NCBI GenBank assembly: GCA_026388275.1
Contig: JAPLKB010000064.1
Span: 1-64,000 of the forward strand
Source of the DNA: Pseudomonadota bacterium
Lineage (GTDB): Bacteria > Desulfobacterota > Syntrophorhabdia > Syntrophorhabdales > Syntrophorhabdaceae
Direction of reading: 5' to 3'
Length of the DNA stretch: 64,000 bases
In this document: positions 51,369 through 60,458 of the stretch, in pieces
How positions within the stretch are numbered: the first letter of the stretch is position 1
Layout of the letters: every line of letters begins with the position of its first letter
Program-made: the position numbers and the translations under genes
Notes under the pieces: generated by a model
Database searches by the model: none
What the model was told of the DNA's origin: nothing
Seen by the model: the letters and a program-made list of their open reading frames with translations, nothing else

Positions 51369-52148
51369 TTATTTTTTTAAGAAATTGTGATACGTATTTT
51401 CAAAGGCATGAAACAGCATCGTACAGTCAGGCATTAGGGTAATAAACTGCATACCCATATCGCGCATCCATTTTATATCATTCTCATCCTTTGCCACATA
51501 TCCGCCTGCGGCAATTCCACTTTTATTGATTCTTGCTATACAGCTCTCCATAGTGCTCCTCACATCAGGATGGTCTACCTGCCCGGGGGAACCAAGTGCC
51601 TGTGAAAGATCATATGCACCAATGTATATGGCATCTACTTTTGTTTCCATATTGTCGATGGAAAGGATTTCTTCGAGGTTTTCGATACCGGCCTTTCCTT
51701 CAAGAAGAAGTATCAGCAACGTTTTCTCATTTTGCTTTTTTGCATGATCTTTCGCATTGTACAACGAATATCCGCCTGCTCTTGTAAAGGGCGAGAACCC
51801 TCTTGTTCCCAGAGGGTAATATTTTGTAAAAGAAATTGCCAGCTCAACATCATCTCTGGTCTCAATATGCGGTACGATTACTCCACAGGCGCCGGCATCA
51901 AGGGCACTTAATATCAAAGCCTCATCATTTTTGGCCACCCTCACAACAGCAGAACAGCCCTCGACTTCAGCAGCACGTATCATATCCTCAACGGTTTCAA
52001 AGGAAAGTGGGCCGTGTTCCATATCAATAATAACAAAATCAACACCTGTGGCAGCAATAACATTAATAACCGCTGCAGAAGGAATCGTACACCAGGGGCC
52101 ATATACTACCTTACCTTCTTTCAATGATATTTTGAGTCTGTTATTCAT
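51369..52148 (-). CDS. HpcH/HpaI-family class II aldolase
   Basis: A 259-residue TIM-barrel aldolase. It shows GPWCTIPSAAVINVIAATG, DFVIIDMEHGPLSFETVEDM (the IDxEHGP box), CSAVVRVAKND, GACGVIVPHIETRDD and YIGAYDLSQALGSPG. Metal-binding residues of the family are present. Relatives condense or cleave pyruvate (or another 2-oxo acid) with an aldehyde to give 4-hydroxy-2-oxo acids, such as 2-keto-3-deoxy sugar acids. It overlaps the HAD gene by 4 bases. In the context of a KdsB-like enzyme it could form a 3-deoxy-ulosonic acid from pyruvate and an aldose. Confidence 0.85.
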   Translation of the reverse strand: MNNRLKISLKEGKVVYGPWCTIPSAAVINVIAATGVDFVIIDMEHGPLSFETVEDMIRAAEVEGCSAVVRVAKNDEALILSALDAGACGVIVPHIETRDDVELAISFTKYYPLGTRGFSPFTRAGGYSLYNAKDHAKKQNEKTLLILLLEGKAGIENLEEILSIDNMETKVDAIYIGAYDLSQALGSPGQVDHPDVRSTMESCIARINKSGIAAGGYVAKDENDIKWMRDMGMQFITLMPDCTMLFHAFENTYHNFLKK

Positions 52149-52921
52149 GTTTTTTCACCATCCCGTGCAATAATTTCAATTTTTGAAATATCGTCAGCAA
52201 CATAGGGTGTGATTTTTATAAGTTGACCATATGTTGCAAAGCCTGTCAGAAGACCTATTGAGGCTTTCAGGCCGGCATTTATCCCCATTTCAACATCAGT
52301 TAAGGCATCACCAACCATGACAGCATGCGTCCGGTCTATCCCGAGGGTATTAAGTATTATATATATCTGTTCAGGATCAGGTTTCTGCCTTGACACATCA
52401 TCTGCGCCAACAATCATATCGACAACATTACCGATTCCGATAAAATCCAATGCCAGGCCGGCTCTTTCCTTTCTATCGGTTGTAGCAACAGCTATTTTAC
52501 ATCCATTTAAAGAGGCTTTCCTCGCAAGCTCTGCAGCACCGGTTATCGGCTTTATGAATCCATGCAAATTGATGGAAGTTAGTTCGTCCACCTCTTTAAA
52601 AACATCAAAACAGAGGCTGTACGTTTCTTTAAGTCCCAGGCTTGCAAGATAATCTATGGCAGCCTGCATAACTATCTCACGTTTTTTAAGACCTACCGGA
52701 CCATTGGGCCTGAGCCTGCCGGTATCATTATCTACGCCCATTTCATAGGAAATATTTTTTATATGCAAATCATTGAGGGATAACCTTTCACAAATCATCT
52801 TCGCCCTGAGCCCCACCATCCTGGACCAGTAATGATAAAGCTCTATGAGTGTACCGTCCTTATCAAAAATCATGGCACGGATATTCTCAATGATGGTTTC
52901 TCCTACGCGCAGATTAACCAT
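52145..52921 (-). CDS. HAD-superfamily phosphatase
   Basis: A 258-residue HAD hydrolase of the phosphoglycolate-phosphatase type. Motif I is AMIFDKDGTLIE (about 17-28), motif II KIAVATTDR, and motif III/IV ADDVSRQKPDPEQIYI and VMVGDALTDVEMG. The helical cap lies between motifs I and II. It would remove phosphate from a sugar phosphate. Its gene overlaps the LdpA-like gene by 8 bases and the HpcH aldolase gene by 4, so the three are translationally coupled and their proteins are likely made in fixed ratio. Confidence 0.88.
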   Translation of the reverse strand: MVNLRVGETIIENIRAMIFDKDGTLIELYHYWSRMVGLRAKMICERLSLNDLHIKNISYEMGVDNDTGRLRPNGPVGLKKREIVMQAAIDYLASLGLKETYSLCFDVFKEVDELTSINLHGFIKPITGAAELARKASLNGCKIAVATTDRKERAGLALDFIGIGNVVDMIVGADDVSRQKPDPEQIYIILNTLGIDRTHAVMVGDALTDVEMGINAGLKASIGLLTGFATYGQLIKITPYVADDISKIEIIARDGEKT

Positions 52922-53918
52922 GAAGACCTTCTATGTTTGATTGGACGAGGTTTTCCGCTAAAGAAACAGCCTCATTTATAATATCGAAATCAACATCAAA
53001 ATTATCATGCATCAAAAGAGGTCTTACAATCTTTCTGGCAAAGCTTCCAACAGCCACACCATGTGCAAAAACTCCGCATTGCCTGGCAAGGACACCTGTT
53101 TTGCTGTTTGTTCCACCAGAAAGCAGAACCATAACAGGGACTTTGCTCTTCAATACAACATCCGCACAGGCCACTGCCTGCAAAGTGGTATTGAAATCAT
53201 CTCCTTCGCCGCTCATGGGAACTCCATCTGCCTGCACTATCATGCGCTCGCCGGTAATTTCATACATCATTTTAATTCGTTCTATAATATGTTTGTTTGA
53301 CAATAATGATCTGTCAAGACATACGCTGACAAAATTATTATTTATAATCCCATTAAGAAGCCCCCAATCCCTCATTGCTGCATCATCATCTTCTGTTACG
53401 GCATGGAGTTCCATAGTTTCAACTCCTGCTCCGGCACATTCAGGCAGTATTTTCTCGAAATCAGCTTTTCTATGGATAAAGTTAATTGCCTCAAAAGCAC
53501 ATACTTTTTCACAGTCTCCGCAACCAATACATCGAAACTCATGAATTACAAAGTCTTCTTCTATCGCCTCCTGTCTGCAGACATCGATACACTTACCGCA
53601 GCATGCACAGGTTTTCTTGTCAATCTGCACCTTCCTTACATGGGGGTCTCCTTTTATACCGATACTTACATTGAGGAAAGGCCTAATATTAATTTTTCTG
53701 TTTATTGCAGGCGCAAGTTCGTAAGCAATTTTTATCCCTTCCTTTGCCGCCTCAACAACATTCACATTAGCCGAAAGATCGTGCATGGCCGCACCGGCAA
53801 GAGTATATATTGTTGCAAGCCTTCTCACCTCAAGTAGATCTTCATTACCTGCACCACAGACGAGTTTAAAGAGTTTCCGTTCCTGAAAAAGTTTTCTCAA
53901 TTGCTGGTAACGATTCAT
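52914..53918 (-). CDS. LdpA-like iron-sulfur protein
   Basis: A 334-residue protein with a ferredoxin-like module carrying two [4Fe-4S] motifs: C104-C107-C110-C114 (CACCGKCIDVC) and C130-C133-C136-C140 (CIGCGDCEKVC). The N-terminus RKLFKLVCGAGNEDLLEVRRLATIYTLAG, split around the cysteine at 21, and the following TIM-barrel-like flanks resemble cyanobacterial LdpA, an Fe-S protein known from redox input to the clock. Catalytic role is unknown. Position between an HMGL aldolase gene (10 bases upstream) and the HAD gene suggests a redox or electron-transfer step in making the same sugar. Confidence 0.7.
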   Translation of the reverse strand: MNRYQQLRKLFQERKLFKLVCGAGNEDLLEVRRLATIYTLAGAAMHDLSANVNVVEAAKEGIKIAYELAPAINRKINIRPFLNVSIGIKGDPHVRKVQIDKKTCACCGKCIDVCRQEAIEEDFVIHEFRCIGCGDCEKVCAFEAINFIHRKADFEKILPECAGAGVETMELHAVTEDDDAAMRDWGLLNGIINNNFVSVCLDRSLLSNKHIIERIKMMYEITGERMIVQADGVPMSGEGDDFNTTLQAVACADVVLKSKVPVMVLLSGGTNSKTGVLARQCGVFAHGVAVGSFARKIVRPLLMHDNFDVDFDIINEAVSLAENLVQSNIEGLHG

Positions 53919-53928
53919 AGTCCGGTTC

Positions 53929-55656
53929 TCAGAGGTAATTTTCTATTCCTTTATAAAATGCTTTATAACTTGTAGGAGTAAGTATATGTATACCCTCCTT
54001 GCCTATGCCGTTCAGATATTCATCTATCTGTTCAATAAAATGCTGGTTATATCGGTGACGCTCAATAACAAGATCTTTTTCTTCAGGTTCAACCTTTTCA
54101 TTATAAAAATGGAAATCCTTCTTTACTTCTGTGCCTGCATAACCATCCATTCCTACGGCAAAAATTCTGTTCGCGCCCATAACAATGGCTACACCCATAA
54201 GCAAAACTGCTATTGTTCTGCAATTGGACTGGATTACTCCGTCGATTATATCAAAATCATTCAGTTCATCATTAAAATAAAGGGTTTCGTAATTCCGGGA
54301 CGTATATTCTCTGATCATATCTTCCGGAAAATTTTCACCAAGTAATAAAACCGCATTATTGTCAACAGTATCAACATAATCGACAAATCTATTTTTGTTA
54401 TTGAAGGCGTGATAATGGGGCTTGAATAAACCGGAAAGATAATTGGCACCGAGAATCATGGGGTCATACTTTTTAATGAATTCCACTATCTTCGGTTCAT
54501 ATTCCTTAAGAGTAGGTCCGTTCGCCAGTATGAGAAAATCCCTTCCTTTATATAAATCTTTATAGGGGACATCAATGCCCCTCCCCTTCAGCTTATTTGT
54601 GTCAACAGATTTCCCTTCAACCACCCTGCCCTTTTTAAGACCCCCTATCATTCCGCTTTTTATAATATCATCAAGAATATCCTTTGAAAAACCAACGGGG
54701 TTTATTTTGCGCAAAACCTCAAGAGCATTCCAGATATCTTCCATGGAAAATTCTCGGTAATCTACAAGTGTTTTAGGATAATAAGGATGACACTGAAATA
54801 TGCCTGAGAGCATATACGGAAGCTGATATCCCCAGGGCTCATCTGTTTGAATGTTTGTAAAAAACCTGTCAATACAGTGCAGTATTGGGATTACATTGTA
54901 CTTATCCGTTGTCGAAAGCTGTAGATACGAAAGCATTACTTCTGTGGGAAGGTTTCCAGCACCCCGGCCCATACCGTATATTGTGCCGTCAATTATATCG
55001 ACACCGCATTTTATTGCTTCAAGAGTATTCGCAAAAGCCATCTGTAAACTGTTGTGGGGATGAAAACCGATCTTTATATGTTTGAGCCCCAAAAAAGGCT
55101 CGATGAGTTGTCGCATCTGATCCGGCAGGATTGAACCATAACTGTCTGCAATATACATATAATCGATATCGGAATCTGCTAGCATTTTGACCAGTTCCTT
55201 TGTTTCTTCTTCTGTATAGCTCGTAATACCCATTGCATTCAAAGAAACCTCAAATCCTTTCTTTTTAATCTCTTCAAGCTGCATTATCGCGCCTGGTGTC
55301 CCGTCTTTATGAACAGCAATCCTTATAAAATCAACAAATTCCCTGTAATCATCGGTAAAATCTTCAACATCGAGCTTTCCATAGTCCCCCATAATTGCAA
55401 GTCTGGCGCCCTTGATTCCTCCTACTGCTTCTCTCAAATCTTTTATATCCGTAAACCTCCAGGGGCCGAATTCATTTCTTTGAAAATATTTATCCGTACC
55501 CCTGAAACCTATTTCTACAATATCAACACCGGCCTTTGAGAGAGCACGGTAAACTTCTCTCACTAGTTTTTTATCAAATCGCCAGTTGTTGAGATAACCA
55601 CCATCCCTTATTGTACAATCTAAAATATGAAAATGCGGGAGTTTATCGGAATCCAT
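53929..55656 (-). CDS. Fusion: HMGL-type aldolase joined to Maf/DUF115-like domain
   Basis: A 575-residue two-domain protein. The N-terminal part (about 8-280) is a DRE-TIM/HMGL-like aldolase: ILDCTIRDGGYLNNWRF, VEIGFRG and the metal histidines H199 and H201 (GFHPHNSLQ), ending GRGAGNLPTEV. It resembles 4-hydroxy-2-oxovalerate aldolases. From about residue 373, FLILANGPTLKEYEP looks like the nucleotide-binding start of MptE/DUF115/Maf-type or sialyltransferase-like proteins. The aldolase domain could make or break a C-C bond with pyruvate or acetyl-CoA; the second domain could use a CMP-sugar. GC-level and codon use match its neighbours. Confidence 0.72.
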   Translation of the reverse strand: MDSDKLPHFHILDCTIRDGGYLNNWRFDKKLVREVYRALSKAGVDIVEIGFRGTDKYFQRNEFGPWRFTDIKDLREAVGGIKGARLAIMGDYGKLDVEDFTDDYREFVDFIRIAVHKDGTPGAIMQLEEIKKKGFEVSLNAMGITSYTEEETKELVKMLADSDIDYMYIADSYGSILPDQMRQLIEPFLGLKHIKIGFHPHNSLQMAFANTLEAIKCGVDIIDGTIYGMGRGAGNLPTEVMLSYLQLSTTDKYNVIPILHCIDRFFTNIQTDEPWGYQLPYMLSGIFQCHPYYPKTLVDYREFSMEDIWNALEVLRKINPVGFSKDILDDIIKSGMIGGLKKGRVVEGKSVDTNKLKGRGIDVPYKDLYKGRDFLILANGPTLKEYEPKIVEFIKKYDPMILGANYLSGLFKPHYHAFNNKNRFVDYVDTVDNNAVLLLGENFPEDMIREYTSRNYETLYFNDELNDFDIIDGVIQSNCRTIAVLLMGVAIVMGANRIFAVGMDGYAGTEVKKDFHFYNEKVEPEEKDLVIERHRYNQHFIEQIDEYLNGIGKEGIHILTPTSYKAFYKGIENYL

Positions 55657-55728
55657 TTTTAATCCTCTTTATTTTTTAATGACAAATAGGCAGACCACTA
55701 TGCCTGAGTAATTATGAAAGCATCCATA

Positions 55729-57546
55729 TTAAAAAGTCTCTGATTTCCCTTCTTTTTCTCTTTGATAAAGAGAGTGATAATAACTATGTTTTTCAATCAA
55801 CTCTTCATGCGTCCCTTCTTCGACAATTTCACCCTGCCTCATTACAAATATTTTATCGGCATGTTCAATCGTTGAAAGTCTATGAGCTATGACAACCGTT
55901 GTTCTTGTCCTTGCTACCTCCCTGAGAGCATCCTGTATCGTTTTTTCAGAAATATTATCCAGAGAACTTGTGGCTTCATCAAGGATGAGTATTTCCGGAT
56001 TTTTAATTAAAGCCCTTGCAATGGCTACTCTTTGACACTGCCCCCCTGATAATGTCATACCGCGGTCACCCACAATCGTATCGTATCTTTCAGGCAGTTC
56101 CATAATAAACTGATGAGCATTGGCAATTTTTGCCGCATCCATAATCTCATCTTCAGTAGCATCAAGTTTTCCTATCTTTATATTGTCTTTAACAGAGGCG
56201 TGGAATATAAAAGGGTCCTGGCTGACCACCCCTAAATGTCTTAAACATGAAGAGCGTGAATAATCCAAGTAATCGATTCCGTCAATAAAAATCTTACCTT
56301 CAGTTGGTACATAAAGACGAAGCAGAATATCAGCCAGAGTTGATTTCCCTGATCCTGATTCCCCGACAATAGCAACCGTATTGTTTCTCGGTATAGTAAT
56401 ATTGATATTTTTCAGAACATCATTTCTTGTGGGATAGGAAAAGGAAGTATTACTCAACCTTATTTCGCTTGTCAGACCTGGGAAATCCTCACCACTATCG
56501 TCCATCTCGTACCGGCTATCGGCTAGAGTTTCATAGGTGATACGAATACGAGGCGCCAATCCTTTAAGCCCCATCCATTGATGAGCTATTTCCTTAACAG
56601 AAGGCATGAGTCTCATTAATGCACCTAAATAAACAATGATTATAGGGAAAATAATATTGAAACTATCCGGCATATAAAGTTTTGCATAGATAATAGCAAG
56701 GACAGTGCTTAAAGAACCGACTGATAAAATCAAATGTGAAGAAAAATAGGATGGCGCTGTATATTTGAATTGTTCTTTCCGTGCAACAACAGTCTCTTTT
56801 TTAAGTTTTTCAAACCAGTATTTATAATTATCGAAAAGCTTTATCTGTCTTATACCGGAAATAGATTCCGAGAAAAGTGCTGTAATATTCGTATATGCTA
56901 CCTGCGCTCTTTTTGCAGCCGGATTGATTATTTTATTTGAAAGCACATAAACAATAATGCTGAATCCGGCGATGACTAAGTACATAAAAAAAGTAAATTT
57001 TATTGAAATAGTGAGTAAAAGAACTGTTATAATCAAAATTCTGAAAAATTCGACACCTGCCTTAGGGAAGTAAAAGAACATTTCTCCTACGGACTGTGAT
57101 GCCTCTCTGCCCACATACATAATTTCACCGTGTTTCCTGGTATGGAAATAACCATATTGATTAAGAAGTATTTTTTGGAATATCCTGTTTTGCAGATCTG
57201 AGTGAAGTCTTAAATGATACCGAAGAGAAGTGCTTTCAGATATAATTCCGAGAATCCGGCTAATAATAATCAATATAAGAAGCAGCAAGCTTGCTGAAAC
57301 AAGCTTATCATCCACGGGCAACAGCGCCGATACTAAATCAAGATATTCAAGTATTTTACCACCGTATTGAGCTGTAGTTTCCGTTTTTGAAAGAATTCTG
57401 CTGACAAATGGGTATAACGCACCGACACTGAGCATTTCCAGAAATGCATACGCAAAAAGCAAGGAAAACACAAAGAGAGCCTGGAGCCAGTAAGGTCTTA
57501 GAAACCACACCATTATTCTTAAATCGCTAATATTATTTATCTGCAT
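55729..57546 (-). CDS. MsbA-type ABC exporter (fused membrane and ATPase domains)
   Basis: A 605-residue half-transporter. Six membrane helices lie in about residues 15-330. The ATPase domain has Walker A GESGSGKST (about 395), the Q-loop VSQDPFIF, signature LSGGQCQRVAIARAL, Walker B ILILDEATSSLD and the H-loop AHRLSTI. A homodimer would export a lipid-linked oligosaccharide, LPS precursor or similar amphiphile. Its place in the cluster suggests flipping of the glycan; no wzx or wzm gene is in view. Confidence 0.9.
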   Translation of the reverse strand: MQINNISDLRIMVWFLRPYWLQALFVFSLLFAYAFLEMLSVGALYPFVSRILSKTETTAQYGGKILEYLDLVSALLPVDDKLVSASLLLLILIIISRILGIISESTSLRYHLRLHSDLQNRIFQKILLNQYGYFHTRKHGEIMYVGREASQSVGEMFFYFPKAGVEFFRILIITVLLLTISIKFTFFMYLVIAGFSIIVYVLSNKIINPAAKRAQVAYTNITALFSESISGIRQIKLFDNYKYWFEKLKKETVVARKEQFKYTAPSYFSSHLILSVGSLSTVLAIIYAKLYMPDSFNIIFPIIIVYLGALMRLMPSVKEIAHQWMGLKGLAPRIRITYETLADSRYEMDDSGEDFPGLTSEIRLSNTSFSYPTRNDVLKNINITIPRNNTVAIVGESGSGKSTLADILLRLYVPTEGKIFIDGIDYLDYSRSSCLRHLGVVSQDPFIFHASVKDNIKIGKLDATEDEIMDAAKIANAHQFIMELPERYDTIVGDRGMTLSGGQCQRVAIARALIKNPEILILDEATSSLDNISEKTIQDALREVARTRTTVVIAHRLSTIEHADKIFVMRQGEIVEEGTHEELIEKHSYYHSLYQREKEGKSETF

Positions 57547-57689
57547 TGCAATCTTTAGTGATAATTGTTTCTGGAATTTTTTATAAATATTCTTAAAAAA
57601 TATTAAAAAAAATATTGAATCAATGAGATTTTATTAAACCAGCACATCTTTCAAACATCACTATTGTAATTATTGTATCCTTGTTATTT

Positions 57690-58487
57690 TTAGTCCTTCT
57701 TCTTTATAAATACTCTTTTAGAAACTGAACTGAAAAAATTATTTTTTATGTTGTATGGCATTGTTGGTAACAAGAACTTATGATTGTCGCCGTAATATAA
57801 TTTGAATAAGATTGTTTTACAACCATTCTTCTCAAATATACTATTAAAATCATAAGCATATACCTTAGAATTTTCCGTTGTTAAAACCAAAATATATTTT
57901 TTTGATACTCTAACCATATCTTTGAATAACGAAATATCTTTTGGCGGAATGTGTTCGAGCACTGCATTTGCAAAAACTACATCGTAACTTTTATCTGATA
58001 TTTTCTTAATTTCCTCAGCAGCACTTCCTACAAAAAATTGACCAACATTATAAAGCTCTGGAAAATTATTTTTTAAAGTTTCATTAATTGCTGTCCGGTT
58101 AATCTCTATTCCTGCCAAATCCCTAAAACCTTTTTTATAAAGATAATTTAAGTTTCTCCCCGCATTGCATCCTATTTCTAAAAAGGAAGCGTTTTTATCT
58201 AGTACCTGCAGTACATCTTCGAATAGTGAATGTGTTGAAATATCCTCTTTAATATAATTCTCAGGGCCATGAGTATCGCCAACATTTCTATCAGACCAAT
58301 ATTTTTTTTGATCTTTTTTAAATGGATTGTTGATACCTTTCATTGCAAGAAATCTCGATATAGGAAAATAATATTTATGCAATATATAGTTGTTTGCAAG
58401 TTTATTTTTATCCACAATTTTAAACAAAACAACAGCCCCTATTCTTTGAAAAAGGTCCCAAATGGTAGGTTTATTACTTTTTATCAT
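57690..58487 (-). CDS. SAM-dependent methyltransferase of the glycan cluster
   Basis: A 265-residue class I methyltransferase. Motif I is SFLEIGCNAGRNLNYL (about 99-114), the acidic residue LAGIEINRTAI follows, and VVFANAVLEHIPPKD is motif IV. It would methylate a sugar hydroxyl, carboxyl or lipid intermediate. It belongs to the A+T-rich distal part of the cluster (57.6-64 kb). A 143-base A+T-rich gap separates it from the ABC transporter gene; a gap of 12 bases separates it from the gene upstream. Confidence 0.82.
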   Translation of the reverse strand: MIKSNKPTIWDLFQRIGAVVLFKIVDKNKLANNYILHKYYFPISRFLAMKGINNPFKKDQKKYWSDRNVGDTHGPENYIKEDISTHSLFEDVLQVLDKNASFLEIGCNAGRNLNYLYKKGFRDLAGIEINRTAINETLKNNFPELYNVGQFFVGSAAEEIKKISDKSYDVVFANAVLEHIPPKDISLFKDMVRVSKKYILVLTTENSKVYAYDFNSIFEKNGCKTILFKLYYGDNHKFLLPTMPYNIKNNFFSSVSKRVFIKKKD

Positions 58488-58499
58488 TTATTATTCCTT

Positions 58500-60422
58500 T
58501 TATTTATCTAACATATTTTCTAATATTGATTGAACTTTATTACAAACATTGCCATGATAACAATTACTGTAAAATTCTTCCTTTAATATTTTCCTGTTAA
58601 CTTCCTTCAACATATTACCACTCAAATAATTATTTACGTGATGCTTCAATTCTGAATATTCCTTTACTATTACAGGAACATTATCATAATTAAAATGTGT
58701 TTCCATGTAATCAGATATTTCATAAAATATAACATCCCTGTCTGAAGCAAGCAGTTCATCACAAATAGAGGTGTGGCAAGCAATAGTCAAATCAGCCTTC
58801 GCTGCAATAAAATGAGGATTGTATTTGTCCAGATTCAATTCTATATTTATATTCGCAGCGCTATCTATTTTCTGAACTATATCTGATATATATACACTGC
58901 TATAAGATTTAATATCCTTTCCTTTAATAACTATATGAATCTGTGGAAACTCTATAGATAATTGCAATAAATCTTCATAGAATCGTCTCATTTGATCAAC
59001 CTTTGGCAAAAATAATGAAGTGTTTTGATAATCATTTTCTGGCAATGGATAATCAAATACAAGTACAAGTTTCTTTGATTTTTTAATTACATCATATTTA
59101 TCATCTGAAATTTTCAATTTATCGAATTCATATAACCTATCAACCCTGGGCAGACCAATTGATACACAATTATCGATATTTGAATTTTTTAATCCTTTTT
59201 CTTTAACTATAGGCCCTGCAATAAAGTAATAATCAAAAAGATAATATGTTGAGGCATAAAAAGCCTGTATAAACCTCTCTTGAGTTGCACAAACCTTTAC
59301 ATCAATTAATTGAAGAGCAATAGCCAGTTCTGGAGCGAACAAATAATCATAACCCGCAAGAGCTAATTTTAATTTTTTAAGTTTAGACACAATTGAATAA
59401 TACAGCTTTATCTTTATGAAAATTATGGATACCAGTATGATAAATACTGCGCCATACCGGTAAACTTCTGATAAAATTTTAAAAGGTGTTTTGGATAATA
59501 ATAGCAAATAGTCCTTTATGACATTGAATAGGCTTATTCCAAAATCACTTGAATCGATATGGGGTATTTTATTGGAACCATAATATTCATAACATTCTTC
59601 CATATAGTCTTTTGTTTTCTCATTCAAAGATATATGCAATATTCTTGAGCTATGCAAGGATGATTTCGAATCTGAACTATAAAATTGATCTTTAACAAAA
59701 AGATTACCGAAAAAAATTCCCTGGTGCGGGAAATATGCAACTTCATAAGCTTTTGCGCTATCTAATGTCTGATAGTATGGAGAAAGGGAACTATTTGCAT
59801 CAATCAATTTATTTTTTTTATTAAATCTTAATAAACTAGTAATTTTATTTAATAAAAATCTGATCAATTTATTATAGATATATTGTGTATCGTAATAATC
59901 AGATAAAATAATAAAAGGAAATAATATGATTTTAACATTGGGTTGTAGGTGGTCTTTTATTAAAAGCGCAATGGAGTTGGACGTCAAAAGTCTCACTTTA
60001 GTATAAATATTCTTTTTATCTAAGAAATAAAATACCGCATACTGGAATGCAAACGGTTTAATTGCCTTAAATATATTGTGTCTCCAAACAACTTCCATTT
60101 TTGTTTTTATTTTTTCAGAAGAATAATATTGATTGATTAAGTTCACTATAAAAGAAAGGTTTATTTTTTCAAATATTTTTCTTTGGAAATCTGTAGCAAA
60201 AATATTCCCTTTTTCAAAATCAGAAAAGTGTATGTAATCTTTTTTTATCCATCTATATCCATGTTGTTCTAATCGCTCAATAAGCTTAATACGTTTTTGA
60301 AAGTAGAGTGAAACTTCAAAAAAATAAACATCGGTTAATTTGCCACGCTTGAATAGAATTGAAATTAAGAAAGTAATCAAGGTAAGTCTATACAAGACAA
60401 TTGCTTTTCTATTTTTGCTCAA
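58500..60422 (-). CDS. Large glycan-cluster protein of unknown function (640 aa), GT-B-like C-terminus
   Basis: A 640-residue protein starting at a TTG (60422) with GAGAA upstream; the next ATG is about 110 residues in, and the region before it is in frame and coding-like. A hydrophobic helix lies at about 330-350. The C-terminal third (IHIVIKGKDIKSYSS, then FIAAKADLTIACHTSICDEL and DVIFYEI) resembles the nucleotide-sugar half of CDP-glycerol-type or capsular glycosyltransferases, in the same style as the 607-residue protein at 47226-49049. No firm family is recognised. Its low G+C content matches neighbouring pse-type genes. Confidence 0.55.
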   Translation of the reverse strand: MSKNRKAIVLYRLTLITFLISILFKRGKLTDVYFFEVSLYFQKRIKLIERLEQHGYRWIKKDYIHFSDFEKGNIFATDFQRKIFEKINLSFIVNLINQYYSSEKIKTKMEVVWRHNIFKAIKPFAFQYAVFYFLDKKNIYTKVRLLTSNSIALLIKDHLQPNVKIILFPFIILSDYYDTQYIYNKLIRFLLNKITSLLRFNKKNKLIDANSSLSPYYQTLDSAKAYEVAYFPHQGIFFGNLFVKDQFYSSDSKSSLHSSRILHISLNEKTKDYMEECYEYYGSNKIPHIDSSDFGISLFNVIKDYLLLLSKTPFKILSEVYRYGAVFIILVSIIFIKIKLYYSIVSKLKKLKLALAGYDYLFAPELAIALQLIDVKVCATQERFIQAFYASTYYLFDYYFIAGPIVKEKGLKNSNIDNCVSIGLPRVDRLYEFDKLKISDDKYDVIKKSKKLVLVFDYPLPENDYQNTSLFLPKVDQMRRFYEDLLQLSIEFPQIHIVIKGKDIKSYSSVYISDIVQKIDSAANINIELNLDKYNPHFIAAKADLTIACHTSICDELLASDRDVIFYEISDYMETHFNYDNVPVIVKEYSELKHHVNNYLSGNMLKEVNRKILKEEFYSNCYHGNVCNKVQSILENMLDK

Positions 60423-60458
60423 TCTTGTTCTCGTGATTATTCAGACAACCATTCAAAA

